Origin: Bacteroidia bacterium
GTDB taxonomy: Bacteria; Bacteroidota; Bacteroidia; B-17B0; Aurantibacillaceae
Length of the DNA stretch: 64,000 nucleotides
Assembly (NCBI GenBank): GCA_026414605.1
Contig: JAOAIP010000038.1
Location: 124,001-188,000, forward strand
Direction of reading: 5' to 3'
A program made the translations under genes and the position numbers. The notes below the pieces were generated by a model. That model did not search any database and was not told the origin of the DNA. It saw only the letters and a program-made list of their open reading frames with translations. Position 1 is the stretch's first letter. The number at the start of each line of letters is the position of its first letter. Shown here piece after piece: positions 9,691-20,513 of this stretch.

Positions 9691-10381
9691 GCCCGCTCTC
9701 CAAATAAAGGATTTGTCTGAAGATGACCGCCCAAGAGAAAAACTCTTGAGACACGGGGCGTCTGCACTTTCGGATGCTGAACTCTTGGCAATAATTATTG
9801 GAAGTGGCACAAAAGGTTATTCTGCTATTCATTTAGCACAAGAGATTTTAAAAAACTATAACCACGATTTGAACAAAATAGCCATTCAGCATCCATTTAA
9901 TTTGATGGAAAATATCAAAGGGCTTGGAAAGGTTAAATGTATCAACATCATTGCTGCATTAGAACTCAGTAAGAGAAGATATATTCAGCAATATCTTAAA
10001 AAAGACGAACCTTTGGATAATCCCCAAAAAAGTGCTTATTATTTATTTCGTTATTTATCAGATAAAACACAAGAAGAGTTTTATGCCATTTATTTAAATA
10101 ATGCTCTTATTCCTATTGATATTACACATATTTCAACAGGTACTGTAAATTTATCATTAGTAGATATACAAAAAATAGTTAGATATGCACTAATAAATAA
10201 TGCTGTAAATGTAATTGTAGCACATAATCATCCTTCGGGAAACCTTACTCCAAGTGAGGAAGATATGCATATTACACAAAAAATTAAAGAAGCATTGAAA
10301 TTATTAAATATCCAACTATTAGACCATTTAATCATTTATCAAAATCAGTATTATAGTTTTGCAGAAAAGGGAATTTTGTGA
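9680..10381 (+). CDS. radC: RadC family JAMM/MPN+ protein
   Basis: The 233-residue protein has an N-terminal helix-hairpin-helix region (about residues 20-100, with LSDAELLAIIIGSGTKG and IKGLGKVK) and a C-terminal RadC/MPN+ metalloprotease-like domain. The zinc motif is intact: His182 and His184 in HNHPSGN, Ser192 and Asp195. RadC was named as a DNA-repair factor, but its repair role is disputed and no activity is firmly assigned. It overlaps the MazG-like gene upstream by 11 bp and is followed by mutY after about 80 bp, a nucleotide-pool/DNA-maintenance neighbourhood. Confidence 0.93.
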   Translation: MDNKPALQIKDLSEDDRPREKLLRHGASALSDAELLAIIIGSGTKGYSAIHLAQEILKNYNHDLNKIAIQHPFNLMENIKGLGKVKCINIIAALELSKRRYIQQYLKKDEPLDNPQKSAYYLFRYLSDKTQEEFYAIYLNNALIPIDITHISTGTVNLSLVDIQKIVRYALINNAVNVIVAHNHPSGNLTPSEEDMHITQKIKEALKLLNIQLLDHLIIYQNQYYSFAEKGIL

Positions 10382-10460
10382 ATAAATTAAACACAAATTT
10401 TTGATTAAACTTTTTATTGAGTAATAATCTATTTCACATCAAAGAAAAAAATGAATTTTA

Positions 10461-11537
10461 ATGGACAATGTAAAAAAATTTTTTGTTCAAAATATTCTCA
10501 AGTATTATAGTAAAAACAAAAGGGATTTGCCTTGGCGAAATACAAAAGACCCGTACAAAATTTGGATTTCAGAAATTATTTTACAACAAACGCAAGTGAA
10601 ACAAGGGCTGAGTTATTATCAAAAATTTATTCAACGTTTTCCTAATATTCAATCACTTGCTAATGCAAAAGAAGATGAGGTGTTACATTTATGGCAGGGA
10701 CTTGGCTACTATTCAAGAGCGAGAAATTTGCATTTTGCAGCACAACAAATTCAGAACCAATTCGGTGGTGTATTTCCACAAACTTATGATGAAATTTTAT
10801 CATTAAAAGGCATAGGTGAGTATACAGCAGCGGCTATTGCGAGTTTTGCTTTTGATTTACCTTATGCTGTTGTAGATGGTAATGTGTTTAGAGTATTAAG
10901 TCGCTTTTTTGGTATTCGCAAAGCCATTGATAGTTCAGAAGGAAAAAAGTTTTTCTTTGATCTTGCTAATGAATTGTTGGATAAAACAAATCCTTCTGAA
11001 TACAATCAAGCCATTATGGAGTTTGGTGCTACTTTTTGCACGCCACAATCTCCCGGTTGTTCCAATTGTCGCTTGAATAACTATTGCATTGCTTACAAAA
11101 AAAATAGTGTTCAGCAGTTGCCTGTAAAATCCAAATCAATTAATAAAACCACACGGTATTTGAATTATTTTGTATTCATTGAAAAGGATAAGTATATCTA
11201 TTTGAATAAAAGAATCAATACAGATATTTGGAAAGGACTGTATGAATTTTATTTAGTGGAATCAAAGCATCAAAATTTTTCATTAAATAAAATTAAAGAA
11301 CATTTAAATCAACTCAATATCTCACCCCAAAAAATTATTAGCGTTCCAAAGATTAAACACCTTTTAAGTCATCAAAATCTATTTATCAAGATAACTACTA
11401 TTTATGTAAATGAAAAAATATCCAATTTAAATTTACAAAGAATAGAATTAAAGCAAATTGAAAATTATGCACTTCCAGTAGTATTGCAAAAATTTGTAAA
11501 AGTTTATTTAAATTCAAAAAAAGATTTGGATAAATGA
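10461..11537 (+). CDS. mutY: A/G-specific adenine DNA glycosylase
   Basis: MutY removes adenine mispaired with 8-oxoguanine. The 358-residue protein contains the HhH-GPD fold with catalytic Glu38 (SEIILQQTQV), the hairpin LKGIGEYTAAAIASFA from residue 115, and catalytic Asp139 in VVDGNVFRV. The iron-sulphur cluster ligands are Cys193, Cys200, Cys203 and Cys209, in the classical C-x6-C-x2-C-x5-C spacing. The C-terminal part from about residue 230 is a NUDIX-like 8-oxoG recognition domain. Every catalytic residue is intact. It lies immediately upstream of the initiator tRNA gene, whose promoter overlaps the end of this gene. Confidence 0.97.
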   Translation: MDNVKKFFVQNILKYYSKNKRDLPWRNTKDPYKIWISEIILQQTQVKQGLSYYQKFIQRFPNIQSLANAKEDEVLHLWQGLGYYSRARNLHFAAQQIQNQFGGVFPQTYDEILSLKGIGEYTAAAIASFAFDLPYAVVDGNVFRVLSRFFGIRKAIDSSEGKKFFFDLANELLDKTNPSEYNQAIMEFGATFCTPQSPGCSNCRLNNYCIAYKKNSVQQLPVKSKSINKTTRYLNYFVFIEKDKYIYLNKRINTDIWKGLYEFYLVESKHQNFSLNKIKEHLNQLNISPQKIISVPKIKHLLSHQNLFIKITTIYVNEKISNLNLQRIELKQIENYALPVVLQKFVKVYLNSKKDLDK

Positions 11538-11557
11538 AATTAAATTGTGTAAATTTG
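11525..11557 (+). promoter_or_regulatory. Promoter of the initiator tRNA gene
   Basis: TTTG at 11525-11528 and TAAATTTG at 11550-11557 are separated by 21 bp, matching the Bacteroidota TTTG/TAnnTTTG pair. The -7 box ends 17 bp before tRNA base 1. The -33 element lies inside the last codons of mutY. Confidence 0.8.
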
Positions 11558-11574
11558 CGGCACAAAATAACGAT

Positions 11575-11646
<72 letters not shown>

Positions 11647-11701
11647 CAAAAAAGCACACTTGTTGTGTGTTTTCGAACCCCAAGCAGTGTTTTCATAGTT
11701 G

Positions 11702-11738
11702 AAACCGCCTCGTTGAGAAACAAGGCGGTTTTTTATTT
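11702..11738 (+). terminator. Intrinsic terminator after tRNA-fMet
   Basis: A stem AACCGCCT...AGGCGGTT with a GAGA loop is followed by T6. It closes the tRNA transcription unit. Confidence 0.85.
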
Positions 11739-11771
11739 ATATCCTTTGTAAGAATAATTTAAATAATTCAG

Positions 11772-11779
11772 TAACTTTG
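11772..11779 (+). promoter_or_regulatory. Bacteroidota -7 box upstream of SGNH-like gene
   Basis: TAACTTTG matches TAnnTTTG exactly and lies 20 bp before the TTG start at 11800. Confidence 0.5.
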
Positions 11780-11799
11780 CTTTTTACTAAAATTTTGCA

Positions 11800-12723
11800 T
11801 TGAAAAAAGTTTTTAAGTTAATACTAATTGCACTCATTATTGTCAGTATTATTGATACTGCATTTAATTATGTGTTTAAACACGCTCCTTGGGGCATTTA
11901 CAGAAAGTTACATACTATTATTGAAACCAAAGAGTATTACGATGCTTGGATGATAGGTTCTTCACGAGTTGAAACTGCTTTTGAAACAACACTGCTTTCT
12001 CAAAGAACAAAATTAAAGTTCTTTAATGCCGGCATTCACGGTGCAAAAACACAACAAACGTATTATTTATTAAAGCATATTTTTAATCAACATCCATTGC
12101 CAAAATATGTTTTTTTAGATATTGACATTCACAATTTGGAAACAATAGATACTCTTTTGAACATTGAACAATTTGCACCGTTTATGTATGTTTCGTCTTT
12201 ACGAAAAGATTTTTCAAACATTGATAAAAGAATAATGTATGCATATTATTTTCCTGTTTATGAACTCTCTTTTTATGGATTAAGAGGTACTTCCAAGTTT
12301 TTAAGAACATTGTTTAATAAGCCCGGTAGATACGACACTACTTTTCAATCTACGGGCTGTTATCATTCACATACAGATTATCAAATATCGCATTATCCTG
12401 ACACAACGCATCGTTTTTACTTTCATCCTTTTAATTTAATGTATATTGATTCTATTATTACCATTTGTCAAAAACATAATGTTTCTTTGATAGCCACAGT
12501 ATCTCCTGTTTATCGACCCGATGCTAATATCTCCGATGCTGTAAAAGAAATATCAAATTATCTACGACATAAAGATATTTTACTATTAAACTTTTCTACC
12601 ATTCATCCATTATCTTTTCAGCAAGAAAAATTTTCTGACAAATATCATTTAAAATTCAATGGGAGTGTTGAATTCACGCATTTTTTCTGTGATTCTATAA
12701 TGAGGATGCGTTTGTTACAATAA
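11800..12723 (+). CDS. Membrane-anchored SGNH/GDSL-like hydrolase-fold protein
   Basis: This 307-residue protein has one N-terminal membrane anchor (residues 4-25) and an extracytoplasmic domain resembling SGNH-fold esterases/acyltransferases. Candidate catalytic residues are Ser54 or Ser55 in MIGSSRVE, NAGIHGAKT as the oxyanion-type block, and Asp280 with His283 in DKYHLKFNG, the family's DxxH order. Such proteins often acylate or deacylate envelope glycans, but no substrate is visible. The start is TTG: it gives the only sensible signal anchor, follows a promoter box, and the first ATG would lie at residue 51 inside the catalytic fold. The desaturase gene follows on the same strand. Confidence 0.7.
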   Translation: MKKVFKLILIALIIVSIIDTAFNYVFKHAPWGIYRKLHTIIETKEYYDAWMIGSSRVETAFETTLLSQRTKLKFFNAGIHGAKTQQTYYLLKHIFNQHPLPKYVFLDIDIHNLETIDTLLNIEQFAPFMYVSSLRKDFSNIDKRIMYAYYFPVYELSFYGLRGTSKFLRTLFNKPGRYDTTFQSTGCYHSHTDYQISHYPDTTHRFYFHPFNLMYIDSIITICQKHNVSLIATVSPVYRPDANISDAVKEISNYLRHKDILLLNFSTIHPLSFQQEKFSDKYHLKFNGSVEFTHFFCDSIMRMRLLQ

Positions 12724-12811
12724 TATCTTTCACAACTATTGTTAATATCCTCAAATAACCAATTTGTTTTGTTTATTATTGCAAGCATTAAATTTAATAC
12801 AAAGTAATTTT

Positions 12812-13882
12812 ATGAACTCAAATGTCCCTCCAAAGTTTTCTCCTCCAAAAGAAAACTTTGCACAAGAACTCAGAAAACAAGTTAATCAGTACTTTCAATC
12901 TAACAATCTGTCTAAGTTTGGTGGAAAAAAAATTTTAATCAAAGCAGGATTACTCATTCTATTTTTTGGAATTAATTATGGACTTTGGTTGTTTTTAGAT
13001 TCTGCAATGTGGTTAAAGATATTTTTAAGTATTAGTTTAGGTATTCTTACAGCACTCATTGGTTTTAATATTATGCATGACGGAACACATCAAAGTTTTA
13101 GCAAAAACAAAACTATTAATGAAATTGCAGGATATAGTTTAAACTTTTTGGGGGCAAATGTTTTTTTCTGGAAAACAAAACACAATATCGTCCATCATAC
13201 ATACACCAATATACCAGAGGTAGACGATGATATTGAAGCAGGGATTTTTATGTATCTGAATCCATCCAAGAAAAAATATAAACTTCATCGCTTTCAACAT
13301 CTTTATTTTCCCTTTGTTTATGCGTTGTTATATTTGTATTGGGTATTTTATGCAGATTACAAAAAATATCTTTCAAAAAAAGTAGGGGTTGTAGAAATTC
13401 AAGGTTTTTCCTTAAAAGAAAAACTGATATTTTGGATTTCAAAATTATTTCATCTTACAGTATTTGTGATATTACCTATTATTATATTAGGATTTAATCA
13501 GTGGTTCGTTCTATTTCTTATTTATACATTTACAGCAGGACTTGTTTTAAGTATTGTATTTCAATTAGCACATATTGTTGAAGAAACTACTTTTCCAACA
13601 CCTGACGAAAAAAACAACATAGAAGACGAATGGATGAAACATCAATTAAAAACAACGGCTAATTTTGCAATGAATAGCAAAGTACTAAGTTACTTATTAG
13701 GCGGGTTAAATTATCAAATTGAACACCATTTGTTTCCCACAATATCGCATATTCATTATCCTAATATAAGTAAAGTAGTTCAACAAGTTTGTGAACAATT
13801 TAATGTTTCCTATTACGCTCATCCAACAATGTTAGTGGCTATTCAGTCCCATTATCACAAATTAAAACAATTAGGAAGATAG
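12812..13882 (+). CDS. Membrane fatty-acid desaturase (acyl-lipid/acyl-CoA type)
   Basis: This 356-residue integral membrane di-iron desaturase has all three histidine boxes: HDGTH (His89-His93), HNIVHH (His124-His129) and QIEHH (residues 302-306). The glutamine-type third box is typical of front-end and acyl-lipid desaturases related to the delta-6 group, although the cytochrome b5 domain of eukaryotic front-end enzymes is absent. Four hydrophobic segments flank the boxes. I chose the ATG at 12812, not the upstream in-frame TTG at 12764, because MNSNVPPKFSPP gives a normal soluble N-terminus. It probably adjusts membrane fluidity; regiospecificity cannot be read from sequence. Confidence 0.92.
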   Translation: MNSNVPPKFSPPKENFAQELRKQVNQYFQSNNLSKFGGKKILIKAGLLILFFGINYGLWLFLDSAMWLKIFLSISLGILTALIGFNIMHDGTHQSFSKNKTINEIAGYSLNFLGANVFFWKTKHNIVHHTYTNIPEVDDDIEAGIFMYLNPSKKKYKLHRFQHLYFPFVYALLYLYWVFYADYKKYLSKKVGVVEIQGFSLKEKLIFWISKLFHLTVFVILPIIILGFNQWFVLFLIYTFTAGLVLSIVFQLAHIVEETTFPTPDEKNNIEDEWMKHQLKTTANFAMNSKVLSYLLGGLNYQIEHHLFPTISHIHYPNISKVVQQVCEQFNVSYYAHPTMLVAIQSHYHKLKQLGR

Positions 13883-13911
13883 TTCTATACAAATAAAAAA
13901 GAGATTTTATT

Positions 13912-15189
13912 TTATTTTATTTCATTCAAAAAATCTTTCATTGTATCATAAATTTTTTTCATTTCATTTTGTTTGATACAAGTGGGCGGCACAACATACA
14001 TTACATTGCCCAATGGGCGAATTAGAATGTCTCGCTTTAAAAAGTAATCTGCAATTTTTTCAGAAACTTGATTGAGATAATGTGTTTTTTCTTTGGTCTT
14101 TATTTCAATAGCCAATACTATTCCTTTGTATCGCACTGACTTTATAGACGGATGAGAAATTATTTGTTGAACAAACTGCTTGTGCCATTGTTCTATGGTG
14201 TTTATTTTTTGAAGATAGTTAGTTTGTTCAATAAGTTCTATGTTAGCAATAGCGGCAGAACACATCAAAGGATTAGCCGTAAAACTATGTCCGTGATAAA
14301 ATGTTTTTGTTTTATCATCGCTTACAAATGCTTTGAAGATATGATTACTTGCGGCTGTTACACCAAGTGGTAAAAAGCCCCCCGTAAGTCCTTTGGATAA
14401 ACAAATAATATCGGGCTTGTGTTTAAGATATTCAGATGCAAATAATTTTCCTGTTTTTCCAAATCCTGTAAATACTTCATCTGCAATGGTGATAACTTGA
14501 TACTTTTTGCAAATAGCCAACAACTCATCTAAATACTTTGCTTCATAGATATTCATTCCGCCTGCACCTTGAATAATGGGCTCATAAATAAACGCTGCTA
14601 CATTATTTTTTTCAATCAATTGAGTAACCCGTTTTTTTACTTTATCAATATTTTTTGAATGCGGAACATCAATAAAATAAGTTTGAAATAAATTTTTCTT
14701 GAATGGAAGATTAAATACATTTCTTTCTGCAACACTCATACCGCCAAAAGTATCGCCGTGATAAGCATTTTTGAAAGCAATAATTTTTGTTTTTTGTTTT
14801 TCACCAATGTTATAAAAATACTGCAATGCCATTTTAATAGCCACTTCTACCGAAGTAGAACCATTGTCTGAATAAAATATCTTCGCATTTTTGACAGGAA
14901 CCAAGTACACTAATTTTTGGGCTAATTGTATCGCAGGCAAATGAGTAAACCCACTAAATATGCAGTGTTCCATTACTTTTAATTGGTCTTGAATTTTTTT
15001 TGCAATATAAGGATGCGAATGTCCGTGTACATTTACCCACCAACTTCCAATAGCATCAATAATCTTTCGTCCATCTTGTGTATAAAGATAAATGCCTTTG
15101 GCTTTTGTAATAACAATGTTTTTGGGATAATATTTTAAATGCGTAAATGGATGCCAAATGTATTTTTTATCTAAACCTTCATAATTCAT
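13912..15189 (-). CDS. bioA: Adenosylmethionine--8-amino-7-oxononanoate aminotransferase
   Basis: BioA converts 8-amino-7-oxononanoate (KAPA) to 7,8-diaminononanoate with S-adenosylmethionine as amino donor. The 425-residue protein has the BioA N-terminal signature YIWHPFTHLKYY, the GSWWVNVHGHSHP segment with its paired tryptophans, the YSDNGSTSVEVAIKMA cofactor loop, ADEVFTGFGKTGK, and the PLP lysine Lys266 in LSKGLTGGFLPLG. The late PLGNVMYVVPPTCI is also BioA-like. Its start overlaps the bioD stop by 4 bp (ATGA), making it last in a bioF-bioD-bioA operon. bioB and the pimeloyl genes are not in this window. Confidence 0.96.
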   Translation of the reverse strand: MNYEGLDKKYIWHPFTHLKYYPKNIVITKAKGIYLYTQDGRKIIDAIGSWWVNVHGHSHPYIAKKIQDQLKVMEHCIFSGFTHLPAIQLAQKLVYLVPVKNAKIFYSDNGSTSVEVAIKMALQYFYNIGEKQKTKIIAFKNAYHGDTFGGMSVAERNVFNLPFKKNLFQTYFIDVPHSKNIDKVKKRVTQLIEKNNVAAFIYEPIIQGAGGMNIYEAKYLDELLAICKKYQVITIADEVFTGFGKTGKLFASEYLKHKPDIICLSKGLTGGFLPLGVTAASNHIFKAFVSDDKTKTFYHGHSFTANPLMCSAAIANIELIEQTNYLQKINTIEQWHKQFVQQIISHPSIKSVRYKGIVLAIEIKTKEKTHYLNQVSEKIADYFLKRDILIRPLGNVMYVVPPTCIKQNEMKKIYDTMKDFLNEIK

Positions 15190-15812
15190 AATGATGTATT
15201 TAATTTAAAATGAAATGTTCTTGAAAGTTTTAAAAACTTCTCTTTGTTTAATGAAGGTACATTTGGAATTTCAGCAATAAATTGTGAATTTGGTAAATGT
15301 TGAAGAATGGCTTCTTTTATTTCTGTTTCAAAATTTCCATTCAAAATAACACCTTTGAATGGTAAATTATTTTTTTGAATATAAAACAAACTCAACAAAC
15401 TATGATTGATACAGCCCAAATAATTTGAAATGACTAAAATACATTCTGCTTCAAAATGTTTAATCAAGTCAGCAATGCAATATCTTTCATTCAATGGCAC
15501 TAAAAGTCCCCCTGCCCCTTCTATTATCAAAGTATTTTGTGTAACAGGTAATTTTATTTGATGAAAGTCAATGTATACATTTTCTCTTTTAGCCGCCAAA
15601 TGTGGCGATGCAGGTTCTTTTAATAAATAGCATTCAGGATGTGTAATTAAAGGAAAAGAAACAATGTTTTTTATCCATTCACTATCTCTATCAGGGGGAT
15701 AGCCCGTTTGCACAGGTTTAAAATAATCGGATTTTAAATACTCACACAATAAAGCACTGACTACTGTTTTGCCAACGCCTGTATTTATACCTGTTACAAA
15801 ATACCGTTTCAT
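15186..15812 (-). CDS. bioD: Dethiobiotin synthase
   Basis: BioD closes the ureido ring of dethiobiotin from 7,8-diaminononanoate, CO2 and ATP. The 208 residues contain the P-loop GINTGVGKT (residues 8-16), FKPVQTGYP with its conserved lysine, and EGAGGLLVPLNE, the hallmark of the family. Size fits (200-230 residues). It overlaps bioF by 4 bp upstream and bioA by 4 bp downstream, both as ATGA, so the three are translationally coupled. Confidence 0.95.
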   Translation of the reverse strand: MKRYFVTGINTGVGKTVVSALLCEYLKSDYFKPVQTGYPPDRDSEWIKNIVSFPLITHPECYLLKEPASPHLAAKRENVYIDFHQIKLPVTQNTLIIEGAGGLLVPLNERYCIADLIKHFEAECILVISNYLGCINHSLLSLFYIQKNNLPFKGVILNGNFETEIKEAILQHLPNSQFIAEIPNVPSLNKEKFLKLSRTFHFKLNTSL

Positions 15813-16933
15813 TCTTTATTCAAATTTTTAAGTGTGTTTACTAAATGATGAATTTCTTCAGTAGTATTAAAACTATGCAATGAGATTCTTATTCTCTCAA
15901 GACCCTTTGGAACAGTGGGCGGAACAATCACTTTTGCAAAAAAGGATTGATGATTAATTTGATTTTGCAATTGACCACAATTCAAATTACTTAAAGAAAA
16001 GTATTGAATAGGCGAATTGTTGTGAGAAAAACGCCCATCATCTTTAGTAATTTGTAAGTAAGTTTGAATATTATCTTGCAATTGTTGATGTTCTTTTTGA
16101 GAATTATCAATTAACTCTTGATACAAATAATAAATTATTTGATAATGATATAATGGCAATGCAGTGCTATAAATGAATGAACGAGAAAAATTAATAAGAT
16201 ACTGCTTTAATACATTTGAACCCACTATTGCCGCCCCCGAAAAACCTAATGCTTTGCCATAACCAATTATTCGGGCGACACACTTTTTCGCTAATTCTTT
16301 TGAATTAAACAATCCTAATTTATCTTGTCCTAAAACGCCAAAACTATGTGCTTCGTCTACAATCAAAAAAACTTTTGGATTATCAATTACTCCTAAAAGA
16401 TTATTAACATCAGGGATATCGCCTTCCATTGAATACAAACCTTCTATCACTACATAAATAGTTTCAAACCCTTGATAATGCCTGTCAATCAAAGTTTTCA
16501 AATGTTCAAAATCATTGTGCTTGAATTTAAAATGATGAGTAAATCCTTGTCTAATGCCATCGTACACAGAAGCGTGAATGTGTTCATCTATCAAAAAAAC
16601 ATCCTTTCTATCAGCAATGCAAGAAAACAATCCCACATTGGCTTGATAAGCAGAAGGATAAATAACAGCATTTTCTGTATGGTGATATTGAGCGATAGTG
16701 AACTCTATTTTTTCTATCCATTTTTTATTACCACTCATTAAACGAGAACCCGTGCTACCTTGAAAAACAAACGTGTCAAAATTTTTTAATATAATTTCCT
16801 TTAACTTATTATTCTTAGCAAAACCCAAATAATCATTACTTGCAAAATCAATTTTATCAGAAACATCAAAAAGTATTCTTTTGTAAGATTGTTTTAATTT
16901 AGCAGACCATTTATCTGGATAGTTATTTTTCAT
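15809..16933 (-). CDS. bioF: 8-amino-7-oxononanoate synthase
   Basis: BioF condenses pimeloyl thioester and L-alanine to KAPA. It is a fold-type I PLP enzyme of the alpha-oxoamine synthase family, here 374 residues. Seen are DFASNDYLGF at the start, QGSTGSRLMSGNKKW, the DEAHSFGVLG aspartate that holds the PLP ring nitrogen, and the lysine in GYGKALGFSGAAIVGS (Lys227). The frame extends 57 codons further upstream, but that part overlaps the divergent EnvC-like gene and is not family-like. MKNNYPDKWSAKLKQ is the sensible start, with TATTTTTG (16939-16946) just ahead as a probable promoter box. It is the first gene of bioFDA. Confidence 0.95.
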   Translation of the reverse strand: MKNNYPDKWSAKLKQSYKRILFDVSDKIDFASNDYLGFAKNNKLKEIILKNFDTFVFQGSTGSRLMSGNKKWIEKIEFTIAQYHHTENAVIYPSAYQANVGLFSCIADRKDVFLIDEHIHASVYDGIRQGFTHHFKFKHNDFEHLKTLIDRHYQGFETIYVVIEGLYSMEGDIPDVNNLLGVIDNPKVFLIVDEAHSFGVLGQDKLGLFNSKELAKKCVARIIGYGKALGFSGAAIVGSNVLKQYLINFSRSFIYSTALPLYHYQIIYYLYQELIDNSQKEHQQLQDNIQTYLQITKDDGRFSHNNSPIQYFSLSNLNCGQLQNQINHQSFFAKVIVPPTVPKGLERIRISLHSFNTTEEIHHLVNTLKNLNKE

Positions 16934-17013
16934 TGAGGCAAAAATATCAAAAATAAACTTTGATAAATGACAGGATTGATAATGAAAATATATTACATAC
17001 ATAATAAATCCCT

Positions 17014-17021
17014 TATATTTG
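17014..17021 (+). promoter_or_regulatory. Bacteroidota -7 box upstream of the EnvC-like gene
   Basis: TATATTTG is an exact TAnnTTTG match 17 bp before the ATG at 17039. It is divergent from the bioF box at 16939-16946. Confidence 0.5.
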
Positions 17022-17038
17022 CCCATAAATTGGATTAA

Positions 17039-18340
17039 ATGCGATTGATTTTGGTTTATATATCTTTTTTGTTGATAGTGTTTAGCCATTCTTCTTTTGG
17101 TCAAAATTCCAAAACCAGTTTAGAAAAAAAGAAAAAAAAGATAGAACAAGAAATTGCTCTTATCAATACTATGCTTAAAGAAACATCTGTAAGTAAAAAA
17201 CTTTCCATTAGTCAAATTATTATCTTAAAGAAAAAATTAGAAATGCGAGAAGAATTAATACGCACAATACAACAAGAATTAAATAAACTCAACGATGAAA
17301 TTATACTAACACAACAAAACATTTCTTCTTTAAATGCAGAACTGACTAAACTTAAAAACGACTATGCAAGAATGTTACAACACGCTCAAAAAAAGCAACC
17401 CTACAAGGGCTTAGATGATTTATTGTTTTTATTATCAGCAGATGATTTTTATCAAGCATATCAACGATTTAAATACATTCAGGACTACAGTAGATTTAGA
17501 GAAAAACAAGGTAAAGAAATTATTCAACATCAAAAAAAATTACAAGAACAATTGGCACTATTACAAGAACAATTAAATCAAAAACAACAATTATTAGGTC
17601 AAGAAGAAGCCGAAAAAGAAACATTAGCAAAAGAAAGAGAAGAAGAAGAAAAGGAATTGCAACAAATACAAAAAAAAGAAAAAGAACTTCGTGCAGAATT
17701 AGAAAAAAAGAAAAAACAAGCCCAAGAATTGCAATTAGCAATCAAAAAATTAATTGAAGAAGAAATCAAACGCAAAAAAGAAGAAGCAGAAAAATTAGCC
17801 AAAATGAAAGAAGAAAAAGCCAAAGAAAATAAAGCCGTTACCGAAAAGAAAAACAAAGAAAAAAAAGAAACAAACATTGCTGAAAAACCAAGCGTACCAA
17901 TACTTTCAAAGGAAGCAGAACTTATTGGAACCAATTTTGAATTAAACAAAGGAAAACTTCCTTGGCCCATTTCCACAGGATTTATATGTGCTAATTATGG
18001 CGAGTACGAACATCCTGCCATCAAGGGATTCGTAATGTTTAATAATGGAATAGAACTTTGTACACAACAACCTGTAAAAGTACAAGCCGTATTCAATGGA
18101 GAAGTAACAGGTATTGCTCTTTCTCCAATGGGAGGCAAATTGGTAATTATTAGACACGGCGAATATCTAACCGTCTATTCAAATCTTCAAGAAGTATATG
18201 TAAAGCAAGGTGATAAGGTAAATGCCAAACAAACTATTGGAACAGTAATGCATAACGAGGATGGAAATAATTATTCTCTTAACTTTCAAATTTGGAAAGG
18301 TCAAAAAACCCTTGACCCTAAATTGTGGTTAGTGAATTAA
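17039..18340 (+). CDS. EnvC-like murein hydrolase activator (coiled coil plus degenerate M23 domain)
   Basis: The 433-residue protein has a Sec signal (about residues 1-21, ending SFGQ), a long Lys/Glu/Gln-rich coiled coil (about 25-280) and a C-terminal LytM/M23 domain from about 300. The M23 zinc ligands look lost: the usual HxGxD block reads NNGIEL and the final HxH reads LNFQIW, while RHGEYLTVYSNL is kept. This matches EnvC/NlpD-type activators, which switch on amidases instead of cutting peptidoglycan themselves, and suggests a role at the division site. It is divergent from bioF, with only about 105 bp between the start codons. Confidence 0.85.
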   Translation: MRLILVYISFLLIVFSHSSFGQNSKTSLEKKKKKIEQEIALINTMLKETSVSKKLSISQIIILKKKLEMREELIRTIQQELNKLNDEIILTQQNISSLNAELTKLKNDYARMLQHAQKKQPYKGLDDLLFLLSADDFYQAYQRFKYIQDYSRFREKQGKEIIQHQKKLQEQLALLQEQLNQKQQLLGQEEAEKETLAKEREEEEKELQQIQKKEKELRAELEKKKKQAQELQLAIKKLIEEEIKRKKEEAEKLAKMKEEKAKENKAVTEKKNKEKKETNIAEKPSVPILSKEAELIGTNFELNKGKLPWPISTGFICANYGEYEHPAIKGFVMFNNGIELCTQQPVKVQAVFNGEVTGIALSPMGGKLVIIRHGEYLTVYSNLQEVYVKQGDKVNAKQTIGTVMHNEDGNNYSLNFQIWKGQKTLDPKLWLVN

Positions 18341-18465
18341 TTGAATTTTATAGTTGAGTGAAAAGGGTGCATAATTAAATTAGTTGAAATTACAAAATTT
18401 AAAGTTTATAATCATTCAAAAACTATAAATAATCAGATAAACTAACAAACTTTAAACAATTACAA

Positions 18466-18498
18466 ACAAAAAAGCCCCTGAAAATTCAGAGGCTTTTG
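18466..18498. terminator. Bidirectional intrinsic terminator
   Basis: A stem AAGCCCCTGA/TCAGAGGCTT with an AAAT loop has an A run before it and T4 after. It separates the EnvC-like gene (+) from the convergent groEL gene (-). Confidence 0.75.
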
Positions 18499-18523
18499 AT
18501 GTGATTTACTTATATGCTTTTGA

Positions 18524-20167
<1,644 letters not shown>

Positions 20168-20234
20168 TTAGGTTAATAATGAATTTTGATGAGTTAGTGA
20201 TGATTTTAAATTGAATGTGGAGTTAATTGATTTT

Positions 20235-20513
20235 TTAAATGATGGCATAAATGTCGCTTTCACGCATAATTAAATAATCTTTGCCATCAATTTGAATTTC
20301 TGTACCAGCGTATTTGCCGTATAATACATTATCCCCTACTTTTACAGTAAGTGGCTCATCTTTTTTCCCATTACCTACAGCCACTACTTTACCTTTCATT
20401 GGTTTTTCTTTGGCTGTGTCAGGGATAATGATACCAGATGCAGTTTTTTCTTCTGCAGGAGCAGGTTCTACAATAACTCTGTCTGCTAATGGCTTAACAT
20501 TTAGTTTGCTCAT
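20235..20513 (-). CDS. groES: Co-chaperonin GroES (Hsp10)
   Basis: This 92-residue protein forms the seven-subunit lid of GroEL. It shows the N-terminal [12 protein letters not shown] strand, the mobile loop [18 protein letters not shown] that contacts GroEL, and the [29 protein letters not shown] roof and C-terminal strands. It is the first gene of groES-groEL. Its upstream region (20514-20719) contains the divergent Usp gene promoter region and no recognisable heat-shock operator. Confidence 0.98.
   Translation of the reverse strand: MSKLNVKPLADRVIVEPAPAEEKTASGIIIPDTAKEKPMKGKVVAVGNGKKDEPLTVKVGDNVLYGKYAGTEIQIDGKDYLIMRESDIYAII

Noticed and set aside
17520-17976. Two overlapping minus-strand frames rich in Phe/Leu/Ser
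   Set aside because: They are the complement of the Lys/Glu-rich coiled coil of the EnvC-like protein.
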